From assembly GCA_910588655.1 (NCBI GenBank), contig CAJUPJ010000061.1:1-11493 (forward strand): DNA of 11,493 bases, read 5' to 3'. Made by a program: the position numbers and the translations under genes. Position 1 is the stretch's first letter; each line of letters begins with the position of its first letter. Under the pieces are notes generated by a model, which was not told the DNA's origin, searched no databases, and saw nothing but the letters and a program-made list of their open reading frames with translations. The stretch is from an uncultured Lachnospiraceae bacterium (GTDB taxonomy: Bacteria; Bacillota; Clostridia; Lachnospirales; Lachnospiraceae). Below, one piece after another: positions 1 through 7,687 of this stretch.

Positions 1-966
1 CTTGGCAAGGTGCTTCTTGTAGGTGGTTCAACACGTATACCAGCAGTACAGGATAAGGTTAAACAGCTTACAGGCCATGACCCTAATAAATCACTTAACC
101 CTGATGAATGTGTAGCACTTGGTGCATCTATCCAGGGTGGAAAGCTTGCTGGTGATGCAGGTGCCGGTGATATCCTGCTTCTTGATGTAACACCACTTTC
201 ACTTTCAATTGAAACAATGGGCGGTGTTGCTACAAGGCTTATTGAGAGAAATACAACAATTCCTACAAAGAAGAGCCAGGTATTCTCTACAGCAGCTGAT
301 AACCAGAGTGCAGTTGATATTAATGTATTACAGGGTGAGCGCCAGTTTGCAAGGGATAATAAATCACTTGGACAGTTCAGGCTTGACGGAATCCCGCCAG
401 CAAGGCGTGGTGTTCCACAGATTGAAGTTACATTTGATATTGATGCAAATGGTATTGTAAATGTTTCTGCTAAAGACCTTGGCACAGGCAAGGAACAGCA
501 TATTACTATTACAGCAGGCTCAAATATGTCTGATGATGAAATTGACAAGGCTGTAAGGGAAGCAGCGCAGTTTGAAGCAGAAGATAAAAAGCGCAAAGAA
601 GGCATTGATGCACGTAATGATGCTGACAGCCTTGTATTCCAGACACAGAAAGCACTTGATGAAGTAGGTGACAAGATTGACTCTTCAGAAAAAGAAAAAG
701 TGCAGGCAGAAATCGACGCTCTTAAGGCTGTTGTTGACAGGACAAATCCTGAAAGCATGTCAGACAGTGATATTGACGAGTTAAAAGCTGGCAAAGAAAA
801 ACTTATGGAAAGTGCACAGAATGTATTCCAGAAGATGTATGAGGGCGCACAGGCAGCAGGAGCAGGTCCTGACATGGGCGGAACGGGCTCTGGCATGGAT
901 GGTGCATCACAGGGAAATGCAGGTGCAGATGATGATGTAGTTGACGGTGATTACCGCGAGGTATAA
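1..966 (+). CDS. dnaK: Molecular chaperone DnaK (Hsp70), 3' part, truncated by the window edge
   Basis: DnaK is the cytosolic ATP-dependent Hsp70 chaperone that binds exposed hydrophobic peptide segments, working with DnaJ and GrpE. The window opens in frame in the ATPase domain: the LLVGGSTRIPAVQ motif of the nucleotide-binding domain lies at its start, followed by NPDECVALGAS and the DVTPLSLSIETMGG linker into the substrate-binding domain. The helical lid and a Gly/Met/Ala-rich tail follow, and the protein ends with the typical VDGDYREV. 321 residues are visible; the family is usually about 610-640, so roughly the first 300 residues lie upstream. dnaJ follows after 65 nt in the same direction, the usual class I heat-shock order. 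Any CIRCE operator would lie upstream of the window. Identification is firm. Confidence 0.98.
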   Translation, partial: LGKVLLVGGSTRIPAVQDKVKQLTGHDPNKSLNPDECVALGASIQGGKLAGDAGAGDILLLDVTPLSLSIETMGGVATRLIERNTTIPTKKSQVFSTAADNQSAVDINVLQGERQFARDNKSLGQFRLDGIPPARRGVPQIEVTFDIDANGIVNVSAKDLGTGKEQHITITAGSNMSDDEIDKAVREAAQFEAEDKKRKEGIDARNDADSLVFQTQKALDEVGDKIDSSEKEKVQAEIDALKAVVDRTNPESMSDSDIDELKAGKEKLMESAQNVFQKMYEGAQAAGAGPDMGGTGSGMDGASQGNAGADDDVVDGDYREV

Positions 967-1031
967 GCCTTATAATTTGAAGCGTAGTAAGAAGTTCTTG
1001 GAGGTTATAAGAGACCAGGGGAGCAATATTT

Positions 1032-2183
1032 ATGGCAGATAAAAGAGATTATTATGAAGTCCTTGGAGTAGACCGCGGGGCTTCTGATTCAGAGATTAAA
1101 TCAGCATACCGCAAGCTGGCTAAAAAGTACCATCCTGATATTAATCCAGGTGACCAGGAAGCGGAAGTAAAATTTAAAGAAGCTTCTGAGGCTTATGCAG
1201 TGCTTAGTGACGCTGATAAAAGACGCCAGTATGACCAGTTTGGCCATGCTGCATTTGAAGGCGGTGCTGGCGGGGGCGGCTTTGATTTCGGCGGAATGGA
1301 CATGGGGGATATCTTTGGGGATATTTTCGGCGACTTTTTTGGCGGCGGCCGTTCAAGGGCGCAGAGCAACGGACCAATGAAAGGGCAGAATGTCCGTACA
1401 TCAGTAAGGATTACATTTGAAGAAGCATGCTTTGGTGTTGAAAAGGAAATAGATATAACATTAAAAGAAGAGTGTCCTGACTGCCATGGAACAGGTGCTA
1501 AACCAGGTACGTCACCTGAAACATGTTCAAAATGTGGTGGTAAGGGCCAGGTAGTATTTACACAGCAGTCGTTATTTGGTGTTGTAAGAAATGTACAGTC
1601 ATGTCCTGACTGCCGTGGAACAGGTAGGATTATAAGGAATAAATGTTCCGGATGCAGCGGAAGTGGTTATGTCAGCAAGCGTAAAAAGATTTCAGTATCA
1701 ATACCTGCTGGCATAGATAACGGACAGTGTGTAAGGATACGTGATAAAGGTGAGCCAGGAATAAACGGCGGAGGAAGGGGCGACCTGCTTGTAGAGGTGC
1801 TTGTAAGCAGGCATCCGCTTTTCCAGCGCCAGGACAGGGATATATATTCTACTGCACCTATAACATTTACACAGGCAGCACTTGGCGGGGATGTTTATAT
1901 AAAGACTATAGATGGCGAAGTTATTTATAGCGTAAAACCTGGCACACAGACCGATACAAGGGTGCGGTTAAGGAATAAAGGTGTTCCGTCATTACGTAAC
2001 AAACAGATGCGTGGTGACCATTATGTAACACTTGTAGTCCAAGTCCCAACAAGCATGACACAGGAGCAGAAAGACCTTCTGCAGCAATTTGACAAAGCCA
2101 TGTATGGGGAGAAGGAAGAAAACAGCGCACCAGAAGAGGAAAAAACAGAAGGCAAGAAGAAGAAAAAACACTGGAAAAAGTAG
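1032..2183 (+). CDS. dnaJ: Chaperone protein DnaJ (Hsp40)
   Basis: DnaJ delivers unfolded clients to DnaK and stimulates its ATPase. The 383-residue product has the full type I layout: J domain at about 4-70 with the HPD motif at 34-36; a Gly/Phe-rich stretch at about 76-106; four CxxCxGxG zinc-binding repeats (C148/C151, C165/C168, C191/C194, C205/C208); then two C-terminal peptide-binding beta domains. The end is an unusually lysine-rich tail (after about residue 365), a mild oddity. The ATG is preceded by AGGGGAG with 8 nt spacing. It follows dnaK by 65 nt and is probably in the same transcript, which would end at the hairpin at 2256-2297. Length matches the family. Confidence 0.98.
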   Translation: MADKRDYYEVLGVDRGASDSEIKSAYRKLAKKYHPDINPGDQEAEVKFKEASEAYAVLSDADKRRQYDQFGHAAFEGGAGGGGFDFGGMDMGDIFGDIFGDFFGGGRSRAQSNGPMKGQNVRTSVRITFEEACFGVEKEIDITLKEECPDCHGTGAKPGTSPETCSKCGGKGQVVFTQQSLFGVVRNVQSCPDCRGTGRIIRNKCSGCSGSGYVSKRKKISVSIPAGIDNGQCVRIRDKGEPGINGGGRGDLLVEVLVSRHPLFQRQDRDIYSTAPITFTQAALGGDVYIKTIDGEVIYSVKPGTQTDTRVRLRNKGVPSLRNKQMRGDHYVTLVVQVPTSMTQEQKDLLQQFDKAMYGEKEENSAPEEEKTEGKKKKKHWKK

Positions 2184-2255
2184 CTGCTATGGCTTCCAGG
2201 AAACCCAGAAACAGTATTATTAAACATTAAATAGTAAAGTATAATAAAGAATAAT

Positions 2256-2297
2256 AAAAATGCCATCCTGCAAGTATCTATGCAGGGTGGTATTTTT
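2256..2297 (+). terminator. Intrinsic terminator after dnaJ
   Basis: A 17-bp stem (left arm 2256-2272, right arm 2281-2297, 8-nt loop) ends in a T5 run on the + strand. Two of the pairs are G-U wobbles when read as + strand RNA and would be A-C mismatches on the other strand, so the intended direction is +. It probably ends the dnaK-dnaJ transcript. An ATG at 2260 lies inside the left arm and is not a credible start for the next gene. Confidence 0.85.
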
Positions 2298-2316
2298 ACA
2301 GGATGGAGGGAGTAAA

Positions 2317-2796
2317 GTGTCAATTGAAAGGGTAAGAGAATATTTCCGTGAAAAGGGAATAGAAGACAGGATACAGGAATTTGGGATTTCAAGTGCAACA
2401 GTTGCACTTGCTGCAAAAGCATTAAACTGTGATGAAAGCCATATAGCCAAAACATTATCATTCCATGTAAAGGAAAAAGTAATACTGGTGGTAGCAGCAG
2501 GCGACGCTAAAATTGATAATGCAAAATACAAAACACAGTTTGGCACAAAAGCAAAAATGCTGGCAGCAGATGAGGCAGAACCATTAACGGGACATGCAGT
2601 TGGCGGGGTTTGCCCTTTTGCAGTAAATCCAGGTGTGGAAGTATACCTGGATATATCACTTAAACGTTTTAAAACAGTTTTTCCAGCATGCGGAAGCCCA
2701 AACAGTGCAATAGAGCTTTCATTGGAAGAATTAGAAGAATATTCCGGCTTTACCTGCTGGACCGATGTATGTAAATTACCAGAACCAGGAAAGTGA
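2317..2796 (+). CDS. YbaK/ProX-type aminoacyl-tRNA deacylase (prolyl-tRNA editing domain protein)
   Basis: A 159-residue single-domain protein of the YbaK/ProRS-associated editing family, which hydrolyses mischarged tRNAs (classically Cys- or Ala-tRNAPro) in the cytosol. Family marks visible are the HIAKTLSF segment with the conserved lysine at about residue 45, the GGVCPFAV motif (GxxP-like) at about 96-103, and ACGSPNSAIELS near the C-terminus. I chose the GTG at 2317 because GGAGGG at 2305-2310 sits 6 nt upstream, and because the earlier in-frame ATG at 2260 is buried in the dnaJ terminator stem. The gene stands alone between two terminators. The exact mischarged substrate (Cys-tRNAPro or another) cannot be read from the sequence. 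Confidence 0.88.
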   Translation: MSIERVREYFREKGIEDRIQEFGISSATVALAAKALNCDESHIAKTLSFHVKEKVILVVAAGDAKIDNAKYKTQFGTKAKMLAADEAEPLTGHAVGGVCPFAVNPGVEVYLDISLKRFKTVFPACGSPNSAIELSLEELEEYSGFTCWTDVCKLPEPGK

Positions 2797-2818
2797 TAAA
2801 TACTTCAATAAATAAGTG

Positions 2819-2881
2819 AATTAGCAGATTAACAGGTTAGCAGATTAATGGATTAGCAAATTAATGGATTAATACGTTAAT
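2819..2881 (+). repeat. Degenerate 15-16 bp tandem repeat, about four units
   Basis: Four consecutive AT-rich units of the form GGATTAGCAGATTAAT lie at about 2819-2834, 2835-2849, 2850-2865 and 2866-2881. The first three share TTAGCA(G/A)ATTAA; the fourth is more diverged. They lie between the stop of the editing-domain gene and its terminator. No open reading frame or known element is recognised here. Confidence 0.6.
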
Positions 2882-2892
2882 AAATTAATATA

Positions 2893-2935
2893 ATCCCATA
2901 AGTTTATTTTGGATAAATAGCTTATGGGATTTTTG
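2893..2935 (+). terminator. Intrinsic terminator after the YbaK-like gene
   Basis: A perfect 10-bp stem ATCCCATAAG (2893-2902) / CTTATGGGAT (2921-2930) with an 18-nt AT-rich loop is followed by a T run on the + strand. It is the probable end of the transcript from 2317. Confidence 0.85.
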
Positions 2936-3026
2936 CATAAAAAATAAAAGTTATTTTGTCATAAATAATACTTTACAACGGAATAGTCTCAATATATCAT
3001 ATGTATAAAATAATCTAAGTTGATTA

Positions 3027-3055
3027 TTGTTTTTTATTATTAAAATTGTTATAAT
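3027..3055 (+). promoter_or_regulatory. Candidate promoter for the first Rpn-like gene
   Basis: A perfect -10 TATAAT at 3050-3055 has a weak -35 (TTGTTT, 3027-3032) at 17-bp spacing, in a very AT-rich stretch. The start point would fall near 3062, overlapping the ribosome binding site AGAAAGG (3056-3062), so the mRNA leader would be almost absent. The -35 is poor and the call is tentative. Confidence 0.35.
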
Positions 3056-3071
3056 AGAAAGGATAAAAGAT

Positions 3072-4073
3072 ATGCCAGACACAGGGACGCCATATGATGA
3101 TGTATTCAGGACAATGACCACAGACTGTCCGTTTCTGTTAATTCCGCTTATTAATGAAGTATTCGGGGAACAATATACAGGAAATGAAGAAATAACACTT
3201 CTACAGAATGAACACTTTATAAAGTTAACAGATGGAAAATTAAAGAAGAAGGTAACAGACAGCAGTATAAGCCTGACAGAAGACAATGGGAGGATATACC
3301 ATTTTGAGTGCCAGAGTACACCAGACGGTGAAATAATAATAAGGATATTTGAATATGATTCACAGATGGCACTTGAAGGTGCATATGCCAGTAACAATAA
3401 GTTAGTGCTTGAATACCCACATTCAGCAATATTATATTTAAGACATAACAGCAATACACCAGACAATATGGAAATAACAATAAAAACTCCAGGTGGTGAG
3501 GTTTCATACAAAGTGCCAGTAATTAAAATGGAGTACAGCATTGATGAAATATTTAGAAAGAAGCTGCTGTTTTTAATACCATTTTACATATTTTGTTATG
3601 AAAAAGAATTTCCTGAAATGGAAAACAGCAGTATAAATTTCAAAAAAGCAGAAGGGGAATTTATAACAATCACAAGGACACTTGATTATATGTGCTTAAA
3701 TGGTGAGATAACAGAATATACAAAATGTATGCTGTCAGACATGACAAAAATTGTGATAGAGAACATAATGGCAAAATATAAAAAAATAAAAGAAGGGCTT
3801 GGTGGTATTATGGGAGGAAAGGTTTTAGAGTATGAAGCAAAAACAATATTAAGGACAGGTATGGAACGTGGAATGGAGTTTGGAATAGAGCGTGGAATGG
3901 AGAAAGCCCTGGTATTTATGGTAGTTAAGAAAATCAAAAAGGGAAAAGGTATTGATGTAATTTCAGAGGAACTAGAAGAGGATAAAGAAAGGATTGCAAA
4001 GATATTTAATGCAGCAATGGAGACAGCACCAGGTTATGATATAGATAAAATATGTGATGTATTAAACAAGTAA
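3072..4073 (+). CDS. Rpn family recombination-promoting nuclease / PD-(D/E)XK 'putative transposase', copy 1
   Basis: A 333-residue protein of the Rpn/PD-(D/E)XK nuclease-family transposase group. E. coli Rpn proteins are DNA endonucleases that raise RecA-independent recombination; some relatives act in phage defence. The N-terminal block PYDDVFRTMTTDCP and the core D63 (VTDSSISL), E79-C-Q81 (YHFECQ) and R91-x3-Y95 fit the family's D...ExQ active-site pattern. A GxE-type repeat linker lies at about 263-278, followed by a basic helical C-terminus. I chose the ATG at 3072 because the tandem copy begins at the same MPDTG and AGAAAGG lies 9 nt upstream; a TTG at 3027 would add 15 residues the paralogue lacks. 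The next copy follows after 62 bp, possibly co-transcribed. No terminal inverted repeats mark it as an autonomous transposon. Confidence 0.85.
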   Translation: MPDTGTPYDDVFRTMTTDCPFLLIPLINEVFGEQYTGNEEITLLQNEHFIKLTDGKLKKKVTDSSISLTEDNGRIYHFECQSTPDGEIIIRIFEYDSQMALEGAYASNNKLVLEYPHSAILYLRHNSNTPDNMEITIKTPGGEVSYKVPVIKMEYSIDEIFRKKLLFLIPFYIFCYEKEFPEMENSSINFKKAEGEFITITRTLDYMCLNGEITEYTKCMLSDMTKIVIENIMAKYKKIKEGLGGIMGGKVLEYEAKTILRTGMERGMEFGIERGMEKALVFMVVKKIKKGKGIDVISEELEEDKERIAKIFNAAMETAPGYDIDKICDVLNK

Positions 4074-4135
4074 AATTTATATAATTACAAAATATCTAAT
4101 TAAGCCATATGGCATAAGGGGAAAGAGGGGGATAA

Positions 4136-5125
4136 ATGCCAGACACAGGGACACCATATGATGATGTATTCAGGACGATGACAACAGACTGCCCTTTTCT
4201 GTTAATTCCGCTTATCAATGAAGTATTCGGGGAACAATATACAGGAAATGAAGAAATCACACTTTTACAGAATGAACATTTTATAAAGTTAACAGATAAT
4301 ACAATAAAGAAGAAAGTAACAGACAGCAGTATAAGCCTGCCAGAAGACAACGGGAGGATATACCATTTTGAGTGCCAGAGTACACCAGATGGTGAAATAA
4401 TAATAAGGATATTTGAATATGCTTCACAAATGGCACTGGAAGGTGCATATGCCAGCAGCAATAAGCTGGTGCTTGAATACCCACATTCAGCAATACTGTA
4501 TTTAAGGCATAACAGCAATACACCAGATAGTATGGAAATAACAATAAAAACACCAGGTGGTGAGGTTTCATACAAAGTGCCAGTAGTTAAAATGGAGTAC
4601 AGCATTGATGAAATATTTGAAAAGAAGCTGCTGTTTTTAATACCATTTTACATATTTTGTTATGAAAAAGAATTTCCTGAAATGGAAAACAGCAGTATAA
4701 ACCTCAAAAAAGCAGAAGAGGAATTTATAACAATCACAAGGACACTTGATTACATGTGTTTAAATGGTGAAATAACGGAATATACAAAGTGTATGCTGTC
4801 AGACATGACAAAAATTGTGATAGAGAACATAACGGCAAAATATAAAAAAATAAAAGAAGGGCTTGGTGGTATTATGGGAGGAAAAGTCTTAGAGTATGAA
4901 GCAAAAACAATATTAAAGACAGGAATAGAACAGGGTATGAAGTGTGGAATGGAGAAAGCCCTAGTATTTATGGTAGTTAAAAAAATCAAAAAAGGAAAAG
5001 GTATTGATGTAATTTCAGAGGAATTAGAAGAGGATAAGGAAAAGATTGTAAAGATATTTAATGCAGCAATGGAAACAGCACCAGGTTATGATATAGATAA
5101 AATATGCGATATTATAAATGGATAA
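4136..5125 (+). CDS. Rpn family recombination-promoting nuclease / PD-(D/E)XK 'putative transposase', copy 2
   Basis: A 329-residue paralogue of the preceding gene, about 93% identical by eye. The first 54 residues are identical although the DNA differs at about nine positions, and the D63 / E79-x-Q81 nuclease core is kept. Differences gather at residues 55-57 (NTI for GKL), in scattered single changes, and in the C-terminal GxE linker, which is 4 residues shorter (TGIEQGMKCGMEK). The ATG has an AGAGGGGG ribosome binding site about 4 nt upstream. The 62-bp spacer holds a 10-bp palindrome GCCATATGGC (4104-4113), does not resemble the region upstream of copy 1, and shows no clear terminator, so read-through from copy 1 is likely. 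Transcription should end at 5151-5192. Both copies look intact; biological role unproven. Confidence 0.85.
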   Translation: MPDTGTPYDDVFRTMTTDCPFLLIPLINEVFGEQYTGNEEITLLQNEHFIKLTDNTIKKKVTDSSISLPEDNGRIYHFECQSTPDGEIIIRIFEYASQMALEGAYASSNKLVLEYPHSAILYLRHNSNTPDSMEITIKTPGGEVSYKVPVVKMEYSIDEIFEKKLLFLIPFYIFCYEKEFPEMENSSINLKKAEEEFITITRTLDYMCLNGEITEYTKCMLSDMTKIVIENITAKYKKIKEGLGGIMGGKVLEYEAKTILKTGIEQGMKCGMEKALVFMVVKKIKKGKGIDVISEELEEDKEKIVKIFNAAMETAPGYDIDKICDIING

Positions 5126-5150
5126 TTTTATATGACACATATTATGATAT

Positions 5151-5192
5151 AAAAACTCCCATGGTTTTAATTAACATCCAAGGGAGTTTTTT
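5151..5192. terminator. Bidirectional intrinsic terminator between convergent genes
   Basis: AAAAACTCCCATGG (5151-5164) pairs with CCAAGGGAGTTTTT (5178-5191) with one mismatch. A runs on the left and T runs on the right give a U-tract in both directions. It serves the Rpn pair on the + strand and the secreted protein gene on the - strand, whose stop lies 74 nt away. Confidence 0.85.
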
Positions 5193-5265
5193 ATTTAATT
5201 AATTAAAGTATTCTTTTTATTCAATGCAGAACCTGTTAATGAGACTGTCTGATGTTTTTACAAAA

Positions 5266-7608
5266 TTATTTTTTACGTATTTTAACTTTTTTTATTTGAC
5301 TCCATGGACCATATATTTTTTTGCCATTATAATTAACATATGCGCGTGCTTTTACATAATATTTTTTACCATTTTGCAATCCAGAATATGTTTTGCTGTA
5401 AACATATTTATTTGTCTTTACAGATTTTTTTACATTAGATGAAGAAAATTTCTTGTTTTTGGAATACTGGACTTGATAACCATTTACTTTATCAAAAGTA
5501 AAAATCTCAATATATAATTTACCTTTTACATTATACGCAGTAAATTCGTCTATAGATGGAGCATTTGGTTTATTATACTTAGTACTATCATCAGGTGATG
5601 CTGGGTTTGTCCACCATCTTGCATATAAAGTTGTATCTTCATAGAATTTTGTTAGTGATACATAAACTTTAGTCCCGCCATATTGAGCAGTATACCAGCC
5701 ATCAAAAGTATATCCATCTCTTGTTACTTTTGGAAAATATGGCAGTTTTTGGTCTGATGTTATTAATGATGATGTTTCACAACTTCCACCATTTGCGTCA
5801 AATGTTATTGTATATTCCTCTTTTTCTTCTTTAAGAGTTGTAAAAGTTATAATATCAGATGTTATTATTACTCCGTTGTTATTCATAAAACATAACTGTG
5901 CATAATATTTTGTTTCAGGTATCAATGTTTTACTTTCAATCGTAAACATACTACATTCATCATTAACTTCATATCTAGGAGTGAGATTCATATTATTTAT
6001 AGTACCATAAAGAGCCCAATATGATATAACATATTGTTCAGGTATTTTAGCAGTAATTTTTGCGTGCGTACTTGTTAAATCATTTATTATTATATCTGTA
6101 AACCCAGTTTGTGCTGAAGATGGAATTGTACCTGTTGTGTTTGTGCCAGGTGTTGGTATTGGTGTCACCGTCTGGACAGGAACAGGAGTTGTTTCTAAAG
6201 GTTTTTTTGTTACTTCTGGAACAGGAGTTGTTTCTATAGGCTTTTTCGTTACTTCTGGAGCAGGAGTTGTTTCTGAAGGTTTTTCTGTTATTTCTGGAGC
6301 TGGTGTTGCGGATTCTGCAGGTGGCTTTTCTGGTACAATAATTTCATTGAGTTCATTATGCTTGCTTGAATTTCCTTGTTTGTCCCATGCATAAATATGG
6401 GTTTTATAAATTCCAGTTTCATTATTATGGTCAGAAATATTTACATAAAATGTATAAGTGTCACCGTTTTTTGTTCCAGCAACTTTAGGGTCATTTCCCC
6501 AGTCCTGTACCAGGTCATCTTGTCCATTTTTATCTGTCCATGTTGGAAACTGGACTTTTTCAACTTTATAATTGTCAGTAACAGTACATGTAATTGTATA
6601 TCCCTCTGATGTTATATCCTTTACCTGGACATTGCTAATCACAGGACTTTCATTATCTGTAATAGTAAAGCCCTCTGTTCCGCTTTTGTATACATTTCCA
6701 TTTGAAATTGCAAACATTTGCCAGGTGTAAGATTCACCAGGTTTTAATCCATCTGGTAATGCTTCTCCAACAATATTTAACCTTTGTTCAAATGATGTAT
6801 TACGTCCACAGCCTTCTTTATGTTCAACTATAAGATTACCTGCTGAGTCCCATATCCAGACGCCTACTTCTGAAACTGTAAGCCTGCCAGGGTTATTAAC
6901 TTTACCATATAATCCTGCATTCCATGTATCAACAAATTCAGTATGTAAATCAGAATATGAAAGGGAAGCCTGGTTATTTCCGCCATTTGAATTTGAATCG
7001 CCATTAACCTGGTCATAATTATTTGCATGATAAACCTTGTACTTTGGCCATAAGTTTCCATATTGGCTAGTGTGCAGGAAATTATACTTTACCAGGTTTT
7101 CTTTGCTTACATTAGCTTCATATGCGTAGAATGAATTGCCGCCTGCCGGACCTATATATATAGAATAATGGACTTCATTGCCATTATTATTACAGCAAGC
7201 TAGGAAATCCCCAGTTTTAGCAACGTCATTTGGATTGTTACATTCTGTAACTGGACAACTCCTGGGATTTAATCCAAAAACATTGTAAAATACATATTTT
7301 GCAAATGAATTACATGAATCACCATTGCCACATGCAGCATATGCTGCTTTGTCCATAACATAAAGCTGGCAATATGTACAATAGTTGCCAGCGCCAAAAT
7401 TTGTCTGTCCTGGGCCACATGGACCACCAGTTGAGCTAAAATAAGACCCATCTGGATATTTAGCTAATATACTGGCAATCTTATTTTCAACTCCATTGCC
7501 TGCTGCTTTTGCTGATTTTTCATTTTTTATACATATAATCCCAGAAAAAGATATTAACATAAATCCCAGAATTATAAATAATACTTTAATATGTTTGTTT
7601 TTTTTCAT
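5266..7608 (-). CDS. Secreted multidomain protein: Cys-rich CHAP/NlpC-like N-terminal domain, Fn3-like, GBS-Bsp-like, Flg_new modules
   Basis: A 780-residue exported protein. A signal peptide spans about 1-36 (KKNKHIK, hydrophobic stretch, AKA-AG). Residues 40-195 resemble a CHAP/NlpC-P60 cysteine amidase or peptidase: Cys99 in GDSCNSFAKYVF, His147 in VHYSIYIG, and Glu164/Asn166 as possible third residues. Nine cysteines lie between 64 and 139. Next come an Fn3-like domain (about 216-318), a GBS-Bsp-like repeat (about 320-425), a Pro/Thr linker with three 13-residue repeats (437-475), a second Fn3-like domain (500-592), a Flg_new/InlB-type repeat (about 597-666, FDANGG...GYTFDGWYT) and a C-terminal basic Fn3-like module (680-780). 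There is no LPXTG or transmembrane anchor, so it is probably secreted or held non-covalently. The ATG at 7608 has AAGGAG 11 nt upstream. A peptidoglycan-directed role is inference. Confidence 0.8.
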   Translation of the reverse strand: MKKNKHIKVLFIILGFMLISFSGIICIKNEKSAKAAGNGVENKIASILAKYPDGSYFSSTGGPCGPGQTNFGAGNYCTYCQLYVMDKAAYAACGNGDSCNSFAKYVFYNVFGLNPRSCPVTECNNPNDVAKTGDFLACCNNNGNEVHYSIYIGPAGGNSFYAYEANVSKENLVKYNFLHTSQYGNLWPKYKVYHANNYDQVNGDSNSNGGNNQASLSYSDLHTEFVDTWNAGLYGKVNNPGRLTVSEVGVWIWDSAGNLIVEHKEGCGRNTSFEQRLNIVGEALPDGLKPGESYTWQMFAISNGNVYKSGTEGFTITDNESPVISNVQVKDITSEGYTITCTVTDNYKVEKVQFPTWTDKNGQDDLVQDWGNDPKVAGTKNGDTYTFYVNISDHNNETGIYKTHIYAWDKQGNSSKHNELNEIIVPEKPPAESATPAPEITEKPSETTPAPEVTKKPIETTPVPEVTKKPLETTPVPVQTVTPIPTPGTNTTGTIPSSAQTGFTDIIINDLTSTHAKITAKIPEQYVISYWALYGTINNMNLTPRYEVNDECSMFTIESKTLIPETKYYAQLCFMNNNGVIITSDIITFTTLKEEKEEYTITFDANGGSCETSSLITSDQKLPYFPKVTRDGYTFDGWYTAQYGGTKVYVSLTKFYEDTTLYARWWTNPASPDDSTKYNKPNAPSIDEFTAYNVKGKLYIEIFTFDKVNGYQVQYSKNKKFSSSNVKKSVKTNKYVYSKTYSGLQNGKKYYVKARAYVNYNGKKIYGPWSQIKKVKIRKK
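6184..6300 (-). repeat. Three 39-bp in-frame repeats in the Pro/Thr linker
   Basis: Three consecutive 13-codon units encode APEITEKPSETTP, APEVTKKPIETTP and VPEVTKKPLETTP (residues 437-475 of the secreted protein), followed by a Pro/Thr-rich tail. The units are close to identical at DNA level, so length change by slippage or recombination would stay in frame. They form an extended spacer between the N-terminal and C-terminal module blocks. Confidence 0.85.
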
Positions 7609-7639
7609 AATAGACTATGCTCCTTTCTGCAATGTCAAG

Positions 7640-7670
7640 CCTGAAATTATTTATTCTTCAGGTTTTTTTT
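7640..7670 (+). terminator. Terminator-like hairpin with T8 tract, + strand orientation
   Basis: CCTGAA (7640-7645) pairs with TTCAGG (7657-7662), extendable by A-T pairs and one G-U, and is followed directly by eight T on the + strand. It points against the adjacent minus-strand gene. On the minus strand it sits in the 5' untranslated region, about 30 nt before the start codon, without a U-tract. It may stop antisense transcription or simply be a leader hairpin. Confidence 0.4.
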
Positions 7671-7687
7671 AATTGTTAACTCAATAA

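Larger units (their letters stand above)
3072..5125 (+). repeat. Tandem direct gene duplication (Rpn pair)
   Basis: The segments 3072-4073 and 4136-5125 are direct repeats of about 1 kb over the whole coding length, starting at the same ATG context and ending at matching stops. Homology stops at the coding ends: neither the spacer nor the upstream flank is duplicated. The extent and identity make this a substrate for homologous recombination that would leave a single chimeric copy. Confidence 0.9.

Noticed and set aside
941..967. TTGACG...TATAAG as a promoter for dnaJ
   Set aside because: The -35 is the codons for the conserved VDGDYREV end of DnaK and the spacing is only 15 bp; co-transcription with dnaK explains dnaJ.
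2260..2316. ATG at 2260 as start of the YbaK-like protein
   Set aside because: It lies inside the left arm of the dnaJ terminator, has no ribosome binding site, and adds 19 residues unlike the family; the GTG at 2317 with GGAGGG fits better.
3027..3071. TTG start adding 15 residues to Rpn copy 1
   Set aside because: There is no ribosome binding site, the stretch overlaps the probable promoter, and the paralogue starts at the position equal to 3072.
6184..6300. CRISPR-like repetition
   Set aside because: The repeats are contiguous, in frame and protein-coding, without spacers; no CRISPR array is visible anywhere in the window.
7615..7638. Minus-strand TTGACA (7638-7633) as promoter of the secreted protein
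   Set aside because: The partner hexamer at 17 bp is GTCTAT, a poor -10, and the start point would fall at or past the start codon.
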